DNA of 64,000 nt, from contig CM071573.1 in the NCBI GenBank assembly GCA_036426205.1, positions 73,568,580 to 73,632,579 on the forward strand, read 5' to 3'. This DNA comes from Ascaphus truei. Taxonomy: Eukaryota > Chordata > Amphibia > Anura > Ascaphidae. Made by a program: the position numbers and the translations under genes. Positions within the stretch are counted from its first letter, which is position 1. Each line of letters opens with the position of its first letter. Under the pieces are notes generated by a model. The model did not search any database. It saw only the letters and a program-made list of their open reading frames with translations, and had not been told where the DNA came from. Of the stretch, positions 1 through 10,879 are shown piece after piece.

Positions 1-242
1 CGATCACGTGACCGCGGAATGTAAACAAAGCCGAGGGATACCGGCACCCCATAAAGGGGCCTGTATCTCGGGAAACAGGGGGTCCCCAGACCTAAAACCA
101 AAGCGGTTCAGCTCCGGAGACCCTCTGCACATCTACACTATAAGTAAAACACACATATCAATAAAGACTCATTCCTTACCTTTGCGGGTATCTGCTACGG
201 TAGCAAAGCAGCATGAATATTTATTTAATAATACTGTACAGT

Positions 243-497
243 GAGCAGGGGGTCCCCCGAGCTGAACCGCATCACTTTGTGGACCAGGGACCCCCTGCTT
301 TCCGAGTTACAGGCCCCGGAATGTGTCATCAGGTGGCAGTGTCGCCGCCATCTTTATAGCGTCCCATTCGCGACGTGCCCGCTATAAATATGGCGGCGAC
401 ACTGTAACCGATGCCCCAAACTGGGGCCTGTAACTCGGGAAGCAGGGGGTCTCTGAGCCACAAATTAATGCGGTTCAGCTCAGGGGCCCCCCTGCTC
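243..497. repeat. Long hairpin with about 118-bp arms
   Basis: The segment 243-361 is the reverse complement of 380-497 with a modest number of mismatches and an 18-base loop (362-379). Paired landmarks are GAGCAGGGGG...CCTGCTC at the base and GCCGCCATCTTTATAGCG with CGCTATAAATATGGCGGC at the tip. The same 'tatctcgg..gcagggggtcccc' module recurs singly at 60-100 and 21885-21910, so it is a building block of the FB family. Confidence 0.85.
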
Positions 498-530
498 CTG
501 CACAATATTATTAAAAATACATAAATGCTG

Positions 531-568
531 CTTCATTACCATAGCGGATAGCCGCTAAGGCAATGAAG
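531..568. repeat. Recurrent FB palindrome, short form
   Basis: CTTCATTACC..AGCGG-atagCCGCT..GGCAATGAAG folds on itself with a short loop. It belongs to the palindrome series found at seven places in this window and is closest to the copy at 3221-3258. Confidence 0.75.
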
Positions 569-708
569 GGGTTAAGGCAGAATAGCATGTTTATTGGGGA
601 CATTTGCCCCCAATAAACATTGCAATAAACAACATTCACCCCCTGTGTATTTAAAATACAAAAACAACAATAAATACATTAAATACATTAAATACATATA
701 GTACTCAC

Positions 709-776
709 CACCCATGTCCGGCTGCCATGATGAAGGCCATCCTCCTCTTCATCCTGCCCATGGCCCCCTCTGCTGC
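709..776 (-). other. Exon-like block of FB element, left arm
   Basis: On the minus strand this segment follows ..TGTTTTGCAG (acceptor-like) and runs into GTGAGT (703-708, donor-like). It is the mirror copy of 2538-2601. It contains an ATG but only a short open frame. It could be an exon of a lost transposase or a non-coding transcript, or simply a conserved block of the repeat. Confidence 0.45.
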
Positions 777-815
777 TGCAAAACAGATACAATAATGAAA
801 ACAGCCAATGTCCCC

Positions 816-868
816 TAACCCCTTAATCACCATAGCGGTTAATAACCGCTACAGTCATTAAGGGGTTA
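816..868. repeat. Recurrent FB palindrome
   Basis: TAACCCCTTAAT..AGCGGTTA-ATAACCGCT..ATTAAGGGGTTA is a 53-bp near-perfect palindrome in the left arm of the 2-kb inverted repeat. The outer arm (CCCCTTAAT) and inner arm (AGCGGTTA) are the conserved parts; the bases between them vary. Confidence 0.85.
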
Positions 869-1383
869 ACCCACCCTCACCACCACTCGGGATGCCTACA
901 TACCCTCCCAAACTAACCCCCCACCTCATGAGGCCTAACCACCCTCACCCACTACCCACAAGGGAGGCCTACCCACATACCGTTTGGGAACCCCCACCCC
1001 CAGTACCCACAATAAAAACAATACAGTGACCCACAATAAACATCATAATATTTAATAAATTCATTACCCACCCCCTGTGCCCCCCCTAAATACAAGATTT
1101 ATCCTTTTTAAAAACAGGGTTCATAACGCAGCCCCACGCGAGTACCCAGTGGGCTGGCGGTGCACCTGACAGACCTACAGGGTACCAGCAGCCCTTTTCA
1201 AACAGGTTCTGGAGGCCTGCTGGTGGGTCCCGCCAGCACCATGGCCCCCAGGTGGTCTCCTTGGGTCACCGTGCCACAATTGGGTCCCACGGTAGGCCCA
1301 AGGATGTCTGGGAGCCCCGGGTCAGACCCACAGGTGTCTGCGGGGCCGTTCCCACGGGGGTCTGGGGAACTCACGAGTGCTCA

Positions 1384-1548
1384 CTACGGGTCCGCGGTGC
1401 CCCCACAGAAGTGGGACAACACATCAGCATCCCCGCACCTACGGGTTGGCGGTGCCCCCACAGAAGTGGGACCTCACAGCTTCATCCCCGCAGACTACGG
1501 GTCAGCGGTGCCCCCACAGATGTGAGGCCACCATTTCATCCCCGCATG
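1384..1548 (+). repeat. Three-copy minisatellite, 55-56 bp period
   Basis: CTACGGGT..GCGGTGCCCCCACAGA starts at 1384, 1439 and 1495, each followed by a more variable half ending CATCCCCGCA. The open frames across it are by-products of the repeat. Confidence 0.85.
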
Positions 1549-2438
1549 TGTCACCTGTGGAACCACCAGCCTGATACCCTTGGGATACCCAAAGAAACCA
1601 CAGGTGTTTTCCAGAGGTCCCACGCGGAACCACGGAACAAACCCTGAATGTAAAAAAAATAAACCTGGCCTATACATTCTGGCTTGGACGAAACGCGTAA
1701 GAGTGTTCATGCTGTTGTACATTGCTGGTTACTAATAAGTTTTTTATATTCATACAACTGGCTGAATGAAGGTGCTGTGAACCTCGGAAGCATCTCCATT
1801 TTTTTCACCTGTGACGTCATATCCGGTTGGGGCACGCAGACGCCAGCAAGCAGAATCCCAGCACACAGAGCCTCCAGGATCAAGCTTGCAGCCGCAAACA
1901 GGAACGGCTTTCAAGGGACCTCCACGCGATATACAGGGGAGACAGGTGAGGATATATTGGTAGCCGGGCCGTGATTTACTTGGGGGCGCCCACATCCTTG
2001 GGCCTACCGTGGGGACCCAATTGTGGCCCACGGTGACCCAAGGAGACCACCTGGGGGCCATGGTGCTGGAGGGACCCACCAGCAGGCCTCCAGAACCTGT
2101 TTGAAAAGGGCTGCTGGTACCCTGTAGGTCTGTCAGGTGCCCCGCCAGCCCACCGGGGACTCGCGTGGGGCTGCATTATGAACCCTGTTTGTAAAAGGAT
2201 AAATCTTGTATTTATGGGGGGGCACAGGGGGTGGGTAATGTATTTATTAAATATAATGATGTATTTTGTGGGTCACTGTATTGTTTTTATTGTGGGTACT
2301 GGGGGTGGGGGGGGGGGTTCCCCAACAGTATGTGGGTAGGCCTCCCTTGTGGGTAGTGGGTGAGGGTGGTTAGGCCTCACAGGGTGGGGGTTAGTGTGGG
2401 AGGGTATGTAGGCGTCCCGAGTGGTGGGTGAGGGTGTG

Positions 2439-2492
2439 TTAACCCCTTAATGACTGTAGCGGTTATTAACCGCTATGGTGATTAAGGGGTTA
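2439..2492. repeat. Recurrent FB palindrome
   Basis: This is the right-arm mirror of 816-868: TTAACCCCTTAAT..AGCGGTTATTAACCGCT..ATTAAGGGGTTA. It lies about 45 bases upstream of the exon-like block at 2538, the same spacing seen in the copies at 21.4 and 29.7 kb. Confidence 0.85.
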
Positions 2493-2537
2493 GGGGACAT
2501 TACATTGGATGTTTTCATTATTGTGTCTGTTTTGCAG

Positions 2538-2601
2538 CAGCGGAGGGGGCCATGGGCAGGATGAAGAGGAGGATGGCCTTCATCGTGGCAGACGGACATG
2601 G
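2538..2601 (+). other. Exon-like block of FB element, right arm
   Basis: A pyrimidine-rich tract and TTTTGCAG (2530-2537) precede the block, and GTGAGT (2602-2607) follows it. Related blocks with the same flanks occur at 709-776 (minus), 21517-21573 and 29837-29892. The ATG in this copy opens only about 17 codons before a stop past the donor. Conservation of both edges as splice-like signals is suggestive, but coding potential is not shown. Confidence 0.45.
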
Positions 2602-2881
2602 GTGAGTGCTATATGTATTTAATGTATTTATTGCTGTTTATGTATTTAAAATGGGCACATTCACTATTATCCCTTTGTGGATAATAGTAATTGTGGCCAT
2701 TACTATACTGTATGTGTTAAGGGGGGGGTATTTCTTTATAAGTATGTATGTGTTTAGACATTAATTCGGGGGGGGGGGGGCACATAATTGGTACTGTAGG
2801 CCTGCGGGTAACACCCGAGGGCCCCCGCCGGCCTATAGTATCATTGATGTGCATATATGTGTATGTTAGGGGTTGTTGGGT

Positions 2882-2962
2882 TATATATATATATATTTAT
2901 TTATTTATATAGAGATATTTATTTATTTATTTATTTAGATATATTTACTTATTTATTTAGTG
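2882..2962. repeat. TA and TTTA microsatellite
   Basis: A short TA run grades into repeated ATTT/TTTA units with some AGATAT interruptions, inside FB copy 1. Confidence 0.9.
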
Positions 2963-3057
2963 TGGGGCTGCTGTGTGTGATTATTTTTTATTGTGGGTGA
3001 AGGGGGTATTATCCCCAACGGTGTTTGTTTTGGCCTTGCGGGGGGTAGCGGGAGGGC

Positions 3058-3110
3058 TTAACCCCATCATGACCGTAGCGGAATTAACTGCTGCGGTCGT
3101 GAAGGGTTAA
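3058..3110. repeat. Recurrent FB palindrome, diverged
   Basis: TTAACCCCATCATGACCGTAGCGG pairs with CTGCTGCGGTCGTGAAGGGTTAA around a short AATTAA loop. Several substitutions relative to the other copies leave G-T pairs or Watson-Crick pairs, so the fold survives although the sequence has changed. Confidence 0.75.
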
Positions 3111-3220
3111 GTGCACCCGAACCCCCCCCCCCCCGCAAGTCCTAAACTCACACCCAGGGCCAAATACCCCCTTCACCCACACCCGCTAGCCACAATAAAG
3201 CTGGCACAGTTTGTTAACCC

Positions 3221-3258
3221 CTTCATTGCCTTAGCGGTTAGCCGCTAAGGTAATGAAG
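3221..3258. repeat. Recurrent FB palindrome, short form
   Basis: CTTCATTGCCTTAGCGG-ttagCCGCTAAGGTAATGAAG is a nearly perfect 38-base palindrome, preceded by GTTAACCC as in the longer copies. Confidence 0.85.
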
Positions 3259-3678
3259 TGGCCTTTAAATGCCTTTTTCCTGCCTCGGATGCATGCCGGG
3301 GGGCTCCGGTGCGGGTATCAGCTCCGGAGACCCCCGGCATCAATCCCAGACAGGAAAAAGGCCTGATTTTTTCTAAGTGTCGCCCTTACCGATGCTTCTC
3401 CTCCACCAACTTGCCAACTTTAGTTGGCGGGCTGGATTCCCGATAAACTCTCCAATCTGGGGTGCCGATCAGCACCGAAGAGCTGATCGGGGCTACCTGA
3501 ATTCAGCCGGGTTAAAAAAGTGCCGATAAGTGGCTTATCAGCAGCCGGCTTCCGATATTTTTTATCGGGAGGAAAAGTTGCCGATAATTCCCACTTATCG
3601 GCGCTTACTGAATCTGGAGGGCAAAAAATGGCGAAAAAATGCCGAAAAAGCCTTATTGGCGCTTACTGCATGAGGCCC

Positions 3679-4580
3679 TAAATTTTTAAAGCTTCCAGTG
3701 ACTGAGCTCCAGATCAGAACCAACGCTAACACCACCCTTACTCCTGTTACTAGTTTTAAATACCTGGGCATATGGTTTGACTCCCACTTAACATTCGGAA
3801 TGCACATTGATACCCTGACATCCAAAACCTGTGCCAAACTAGGTGTACTTTACAGGAACAAATACTCCTTAAGCCTGCTGATCAGAAAGCATATTGCACA
3901 GCAGATGCTAATGCCAATTATCGACTATGGAGACATAGTGTATGGCTCGGCACCCCAACCCCACCTTGGCAAACTAGAAACCCTCTACAAATCAATTTGT
4001 CGTTTCGTTCTCCAATGCAACTACAAGACACATCACTGCGAAATGCTCAAAGAACTAGATTGGTCATCACTCGAGTCTAGGCGCAAATTTCACCTTTCCT
4101 GTCTTGCCTTTAAATACTTTCTGGGCAAGCTACCCACCTATCTGAACAAGCTCCTCACCCCTACCACATGCAGCACTTATCATCTGAGATCTGACTCCAA
4201 AAGTCTGTTCATTGTCCCAAAACTCAACAAAGTATCCGGCTGCTCCTCCTTCTCTTACCGTGCACCCCAAAACTGGAACAACCTACCGGAGACTCTCACA
4301 TTCACCACTAGTTTAAGCTCTTTCAAAACTAAGACTGTTTCACATTTTAATCTGGTCTGTAACTGTTACATAAGCCTATAATATACATCTTCTCTAACTG
4401 TGCATGCAATGTATTGTATATAATGTATACCCTGTTAATTTTTTTTTGTAATTTATGTAACTGTATTTGTAACCATGTATTATTTGTCATATTAACTATG
4501 CCCAGGACATACTTGAAAACGAGAGGTAACTCTCAATGTATTACTTCCTGGGAAAACATTTTATAAATAAATACATTTAT
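3679..4580 (+). mobile_element. 5'-truncated LINE, Jockey superfamily (L2/CR1/Rex1-like)
   Basis: A plus-strand non-LTR retrotransposon 3' end, joined directly to the right end of the FB element. It holds the C-terminal part of the reverse transcriptase ORF, a 3' UTR with GCCCAGGACATACTTGAAAA, and a tail of ATAAATAAATA. The same 3' UTR and tail occur in the shorter copy at 10577-10879. Typical 5' truncation removed the endonuclease and the catalytic RT motifs. Exact clade is uncertain without alignment. Confidence 0.85.
3698..4381 (+). pseudogene. LINE ORF2 C-terminal fragment, 227 codons open
   Basis: An uninterrupted frame of 227 codons encodes the RT thumb/C-terminal region of a LINE. Telling features are FKYLGIWFDSHLTF near residue 20 (the usual 'YLG' block after the RT catalytic core) and SYRAPQNWNNLPE near residue 188, a signature of the C-terminal end of Jockey-superfamily ORF2 proteins. 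The YADD box and everything upstream are missing, so it cannot act alone. The intact frame suggests a fairly recent insertion. The ATG is simply the first in frame; the true protein would start well upstream. Confidence 0.85.
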
Positions 4581-7500
4581 TTCAGTATCTTCTTCTAATT
4601 GTTTTAAAGCCTGTCTCTCTTCTAAAGTCATATTATTGAAAAAAAAGTTTTTTTATCTTCTTTCGTAATGTTATCAAAATCCTCGAGGACAAGATTGTGG
4701 AACGTTTCCAAATGGCTGCCTCTCGAAAAACTAGGATATAAAGAAGATTTATTTTTTAAATTGGAATGAATAAAAACTTCCCCCATATTGACAGGGTTAG
4801 TATGGTCTGTAGTTATAGATGCTGCATTAGCCTAAGATGATTTTGTAGTACTCAAATTGTTTTGTAAAAAGAAACGCTTTAATGTAAGTTTTCTCAAATG
4901 TTTATTGGCGTCAATGAATAATTCAAATCCGCTTGGGCCAGTTGTAGGTGCGACATTGAGACCATTTGATAGGACCATATTCTGTACCGGTTTTAGAACT
5001 TTTTTTACTAATATTCAATATGCTTTTTAATGATTGTGTATTTTTGACCTGTTGTCTCCCTCGTCCCCGCTTTCCTCTAGGCCTTGTTTTTTTGATGGCT
5101 TTGGAGTTTGATTCCCTTGATCCCAGTCCTTCAATACTAAGTAGTTGTTTGGATCCTCCCATTTGTAATACTTGGTGTTTCTCTCTAAAAAATGGGTTCT
5201 GGACGTATTATCTTTTGTACCTTTATCCACATCCTTAGGGCTATGGATATACCTATATGATTTGCTCCATGGTGCCCCTTTAGTTGGATATTCCTCTTGC
5301 TCTCTTTTTTCCTCTCAAATTCTCTCTCTCTCTCTCTTGCTCTCTCCCCTTCCTTATATGTCAAATTTGGTCTAAAATGTCTACTACCTTACTACAGTAG
5401 ATCTATCCCTTCTCCAGGGTTTTCTATGGGGTGAGTATCTCCTAGAATCTCTGGGAACATGATCATAATCACGATCATTTATAAAAGTGTAACGAAATGG
5501 CATAGAAAAGATTAGCAACATAGTTTCCATTTATTTTGCTAACTGCATCCAAGAATGTTATTACTACTTTTTAACTCAAAGTCACCAAATGGGAGTACTG
5601 CATAAAATGTCCCATACGCTAGCACCTACAGTGTCTGGCAAGTTTAATGCAAAACAGAAAGGCATTGTACAGTCTGGATAACCCCTCCCAACTCTTCTTG
5701 GAAGCAACACAAGAACAGTCTTAAATAAAAGAATACATTATATACTGCATATTCACGTCTTAAATTTCCTGTAGCAAGAAGTGTCAATGTCTCCTGTCCT
5801 TGAAAAATCTGTCCAGAATTCATTGACTATTCTTTGGACATAGATAAAATAAATGATATTGTATTCAGTCTTACAAGAAAATGTTTTATTGAATTCTACT
5901 TGAATGCAAATAGAACTGTTGAACTGACTATCGTTAGGCTTGAAATAAAAGTCTTGCACAGTCATTGAAGGGGCAGTCTGGAAGTTACTGTACATCCCTC
6001 TGAAAAATACATAAATCGGGCTGTTTTTTCCTTCATTAAATAAATTACAGTTTTCGTGTCCAGCTGCAGACATGCAGATGCACTCTTTGAGGATTATTCC
6101 TTAAACTGCAATTGTGCCAATCGGGCACTATAGCACAGAAACTCCAATTGACTATGAATATCCATACAATAACGCCTCCATCAGCAATAGCGCAATTTAA
6201 TGAATATCTCCCATGGTCTCAGATTTTTTTTACTGCATTGCACAGTGGACGGGGTGATTTGTAACTTTTATTCACAAATCCATACCCTTATTGTCTCTGG
6301 TTTGACATGGCAACCAGCTTTACAACACAGAATCAGTAAGCAAGCTCCAAACCGCTGGATGTACAGTTCTGTATGATAAAAGAGCTGTCTTTGAATGGAT
6401 TTTCTGGTTCTGTACGTACTTAGTTTAGGCTCTGCTGTGCCAGCTGTGTAATGCAGCCGGCAAAACATGCTTAAAATGGATCAAAAGCAACTGTTAAAAA
6501 GTAACATGCTCAATGCTCTTATTTACATGTCATCCATGTGGATGGCTTCACAACATACAGTAGGTTTTTTTTTACCTCTTGAAATTCTCAAATGAAAAAT
6601 AAGTAATAAGTGGTACGTTACACAGACATTATACCTATTACCTCAATTAAAGGATTAACAGCCATTTTAAAAGTGGCACATCATTTTTAATCAGATAAGC
6701 TCCTAGTGCTGCTAAATAAATTAAGGAATGATTTACTGCAGAAAGCAGACAAAAACATCTATGGCATAGTTGAATAACAAAAGTCTTGTCACAACTGAAG
6801 AAAAACAAATATCAGTTTACAGCTCGTGTGACAAAGATTGGAATTATAATCAGTATATTAAAACAGCATAAACCCAAAGGTACTGAAATGTTGACTAAAA
6901 AACTATTTTCATATTTATATCCCCATTAGTTTTTTAAGAGCTAGCAAAGAATTATCAATGCATTAGAATGACAAAATATGACCATGAAGGAAAATATGTA
7001 AGCTCGTGTACTGTACATTATAATATATTTAATATAAATGAGCATGCCTCTAAACAACTTTAGTGCAAAATGCGTTTTTGGATTTCGAAGATAAATATCC
7101 TAGTTTAAAATTTCAATTAGCCCACTGTTCAACATGCTTTTATAGCCTTACCCATCTTGATACACGGAGTGTTAAAGAGATAGCTATTTGGAATAGCTTG
7201 AGGCACTGGGCACAGTTTTATTAAACCATGCAGAGGCTCCATCTGCCTGGTCTATAACAGAGAGGATAAATAAAAAGTTTTTTTTTAATATCCTGTGTAC
7301 TACATCCTATCCAGCTACCAGATAAGGACACCATTTGATATCCAAAAATATATTTGCAGATAAATTGAATTACACAAATTACAATTGATTTATGACTTAA
7401 ATACACAAACAAATTCATTATTGCAACTTTACTGGTTATCAGAGGCATGGCATAGTATCTATGGATGTTGTTTTTTTTAATCATGCCCTGAAAACAACAA

Positions 7501-7984
7501 TTATTCACTGTAACATACTACAGTATGATACAATTTGAGGTTAAAATATGACCTTTCTGTTCAGCAATAACTGATTAAAAGGTGGCAATACTGTCAATGA
7601 TGGTTTTTTTGTAGCTTTTATTAGGTTACCAGTTTCATGCCCAGAGCAAATCACTATACAGTAGATTCTGGTTTATCTGTATTATCCCAAAGCTTTCAGT
7701 TGAATTATTCAATTTCACATTGAATGGATCGCCAGTGAATTTTACTTATGCATGTGCAGAGTCTGTCTTTTCACTTCCTTAGGGGGACTAGTGAATGATT
7801 AGCTATGTAAACTTTTTCTATTTGACTACTCACCAAACTCATGGCTTAGCAATGCAATCTGATAACAAAGAAAAACAATATACCAACATAACCCTGCCCA
7901 TTGCCATTCTTCCACCAGAGTGTCATTTCAAAACATACTTCTCATAGGAGGTTATTCATCAAATTGCAATAATTAAAGATTTGG
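4581..7984. other. AT-rich sequence without recognisable genes
   Basis: I see no exon-like frame, RNA gene or clear transposon here. A short CT microsatellite lies near 5310-5345. The longest frames (around 90-110 codons at 4966-5238 and 5753-6073) lack any recognised motif. Confidence 0.6.
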
Positions 7985-8633
7985 ACTTGTAAGGAAGGGG
8001 CAGCATGACTTAAGGCCGAGGGGCCCCTCCCCTAAGGTGCCATGATGTCAGGCCATGGGGAAGGGTTAAGAAAGGGGTACTTAGGGCTAGGGGGAGGAAT
8101 CCTAGCTTTCTTTTTTATCAAGGATCTACTGGAGAGAAGTCCCACCCACCTTGTTTTTAGGCATGAGGGATGTCAGCTTTGGAACGAAAGTCTGGATTCT
8201 GCTTTGTTTTATCGCAGCTTTGGGTATGTGTTGGCAGGAGTAATGTTACTCTGGGAGGGGGACTCAGTTGATATTGGCTCCTGGAGGGAGGTCTCAGACC
8301 TCAAAAGTATTTTATTTGGGGAAGGCGGTACCATTACAGGCAGTTGCGCCCAGAATGGTGGTGACATTCTATATAGAATTGGTGGAAGGCTGTAACATTC
8401 CTGAATACGTTTGGTTGGTGTGGTAGTGAATTCCGCTGGCGGCTCTGTGCATTCAGACTGAGGTACTGAATGGCTAGATAAGCATGAGCTGAGGGTATCC
8501 TTTGAGTTCTGGTAGATGTGAGCGGAGAAATCTAGCTGGGTCCCTATTTGGGGATAAATAGGAGATATTTATCTGTTGTAATAAATAACTCTGTGGCCAT
8601 TTATTTCTCCCAAGATGTTGTATGGTGTGTTTA
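7985..8633 (+). other. Possible LTR or leader remnant
   Basis: This stretch is G-rich compared with its surroundings and contains an AATAAA near 8579, as LTRs often do. A frame of 117 codons at 8042-8395 has no recognised domain. The solo LTR-like element at 8634-9405 cuts into this sequence, which resumes after 9410. I could not define ends or a target duplication, so the LTR reading is an inference. Confidence 0.3.
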
Positions 8634-9405
8634 TGTCACGATGTGCTCACCACAAACAAGGCGCGACCGCGGGGCCAGGGTGGGGATGGATATAAACACT
8701 TCCCACAGCCGCGTGGGGGCGCGTCTGGAGTGTAGGTTGGTCAAGGTAGCCGGGTCTGGGTTTGAGAGGTATGGATAGTCGATATGCTTTCAGAGGTTTT
8801 GGTTGAGATACGGATCGTTGGAGGCACTATAAGCCGAGGTCCGGGTTGGAGAGAGGAGAATAATCATTGTACGTTGCCGAGCTCAGGGTTGGAGAGGTGC
8901 GAATTGTCGTAGATAGCCAGGGTCAGGAGTACAGAAGAGCAGAGTCCAAAACAAGCCGAGTCAATAACAGAGAGCTGCAAACAAGAGGACAAGACAAGAC
9001 TGCAAGGCTAGGAAGCAATGAACAAAACGGAACATTGAATTATGCTCAGCCAATTTGCCAGTGGGGCAGCTGAGCATAAGTTGGAGAGAGCAACCAATGA
9101 GAAACCTGTAGCGAGGAGGTGCATCAACAGTGAGGATTGTGGTTGGTGAATCTGGTGCAGGAATCAGGTGAGATGAGGATTCCTGACGAGGTCTGAGGAG
9201 GAGAGACCTGTATGCATCTAACGCGTGCTGCATGTGCCTTGTGCCCCCGACATCGGCGCGAGAACGCGAGCTGCAGGCGGAGGTGGTAGAAGGGACATTA
9301 AGCCCAGAGCGAGCAACGGCAGAACCGGAGGAGGCGAGAGCCTCGGCAGTGAGCGGGGGTGAGTGGGAAGTGCACGGAGGAAGGCATGACTTCCCGATCC
9401 GTACA
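8634..9405. mobile_element. Solo LTR-like element, 772 bp, 5-bp target duplication
   Basis: It begins TGTCACG and ends CCGTACA, giving TG...CA ends with short inverted termini. It is flanked on both sides by GTTTA (8629-8633 and 9406-9410), a 5-bp target-site duplication. The inside contains three or four diverged units of the type 'tagCCgGGTctGGGTTgGAGAG' (about 8745-8945), a hairpin TTATGCTCAG...CTGAGCATAA near 9040-9079, and a CpG-rich 3' third (9235-9360). No internal retroviral genes are present. The direction of transcription is not certain. Confidence 0.7.
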
Positions 9406-9410
9406 GTTTA

Positions 9411-10576
9411 TTAGGAATGGGAGAGAGGTCCAGCTCGAAGCATTGGTAAGTCATGCCAATTGGGGATCTATCGCGCAGAGACTCCTGTTTACTTTAATGG
9501 GAGTTTCGCAGTTTAATGAACCCCATTGCATCCATGTATCATGTTACTTAGTTATAATTTTCCATCACAGATCTAGGAGAGAAATCCTGCTCATGAATCT
9601 TTCACTGAAATTCGAATCTGCCTCAACTTTGCAAGTACTTTCAGATGCTGATTTTCATGGCTCAGTCTCAAGAATCCAATTTTTTTTTTTTTTGTCTTCA
9701 ATCATCGGAAATCCACCTTTACATTTGGATAGACATAAATTCAAATGCAAACACAGATTTTAAGAACATAGTTCTGAGAGGAATATAAATATGGGCGCAG
9801 CCATTGTGTTCTTGGGTTAAGAAGTAAGATGGATTTAACACTTGCAGATTTAATTTTGTACAATCTCTGATTGAATTTAATTTCATTTAAAATTAGTTTG
9901 TGGCTTGTGGTTGTGGTTTCAGGAGAATCCACGCAAATTTTTTAGTGCCCAATCCTCCTTCAAATATCCGTACAGATCGGATTTTGGTAAAAATATCTAT
10001 TTTATGGCATTAGATAAGAATATTCTATTTGAGCAGGAGTAAAGGTTTCTGACTGGAGATACGACTATCCTAAATATGAAGTAAATTCAAGTGTTAAAAA
10101 TGTTATATTTTGTTTGACCCTGATGCTGGTGGCTGGACTTCAGGGAACTAAGGAAATCATATTGATATGCAGCTCTCATTGCCATTGCACAGGAAGAGAC
10201 ACTTCAATTTGTAGAGCGGACCATTGAAAATTGCAGTTTGATGTAATACATTGAAAATGGTATGGTGTTATATCAGGAATAATGTGTAAACAGGATAAAG
10301 ATATATGCTTTGTATAGTCCAATAAAGATTGCTTTAGCACTGCATTTATATCTGTATTTTATTTGTGAAAAATATGGTAATAAACAACGGAAAAATGGGT
10401 CCTTTGAGAATTTATAATAGTTTGATATAGAAGCTAGATGCAAACAGTAAAGTAAACTCTGGATTTGTTTGCAGTTCATCATTTGATATTTACTTTTGCT
10501 CATATATGTTACATGACAGCTCATATTTCAATACTATTTCACAAAGTGTAAAATTAAAGCAATTTGAAGTTTCAAT
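9411..10576. other. AT-rich sequence without recognisable genes
   Basis: Nothing was recognised beyond a poly-T run near 9680 and short chance frames. Bases 9411-9520 may continue the remnant interrupted by the element at 8634-9405. Confidence 0.55.
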
Positions 10577-10879
10577 GCACCCCAAAACTGGAACAATCTA
10601 CCGGAGACTCTCACAGCCCCCACCAGTATAAGATCTTCCAAAACTAAAGCTGTCTCACATTTTAATCTGGTCTGTAACTGTTACATAAGCCTATAATATA
10701 TATTATCTCTAACTGTGCATGCAATGTCTTGTATATAATGTATACCCTGTTCACTTATGTAACTGTATTTGTAACCATGTATTATTTGTCATTTTAACTC
10801 CATGCCCAGGACATACTTGAAAACGAGAAGTAACTCTCAATGTATTACTTCCTGGTAAAACATTTTATAAATAAATAAT
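10577..10879 (+). mobile_element. Severely 5'-truncated copy of the 3679-4580 LINE
   Basis: It starts at GCACCCCAAAACTGGAACAA, which corresponds to about 4262 in the longer copy. It runs through the same ORF end and 3' UTR to ATAAATAAAT. The reading frame is no longer maintained. The two copies match at most positions, so they come from one subfamily. Confidence 0.9.

Larger units (their letters stand above)
650..2650. repeat. Giant inverted repeat, arms about 655 bp
   Basis: About 650-1305 is inverted at about 1996-2650, around a spacer of roughly 690 bp. Landmarks pair throughout: the small palindrome at 816-868 with 2439-2492, the exon-like block at 709-776 with 2538-2601, and the CCATGG at 1239-1244 with 2058-2063. 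Mismatches and small indels are scattered along both arms, so the duplication is not brand new. The spacer holds a 55-bp minisatellite and a segment (about 1640-1960) with an AAACGCGT motif and a CRE-like GTGACGTCA at 1811-1819. Confidence 0.85.
1..3680. mobile_element. Fold-back DNA element FB, copy 1 (left end outside window)
   Basis: A CpG- and G/C-run-rich block built of nested inverted repeats, quite unlike the AT-rich DNA after it. It holds a hairpin at 243-497, a 2-kb inverted repeat at about 650-2650, five copies of a small palindrome and exon-like blocks. Two other loci (21.2-22.0 and 29.4-30.6 kb) share its modules in the same order, so this is a dispersed family. The right end reads ...TTACTGCATGAGGCCC near 3677 and resembles the ends of the copy at 30555 and the MITE at 25471. 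No transposase is visible, so it is probably non-autonomous. The superfamily is not recognised. The left end lies outside the window. Confidence 0.6.

Noticed and set aside
8042..8395. 117-codon frame on the plus strand
   Set aside because: No recognised domain, glycine-rich and inside a probable LTR remnant; most likely a chance frame.
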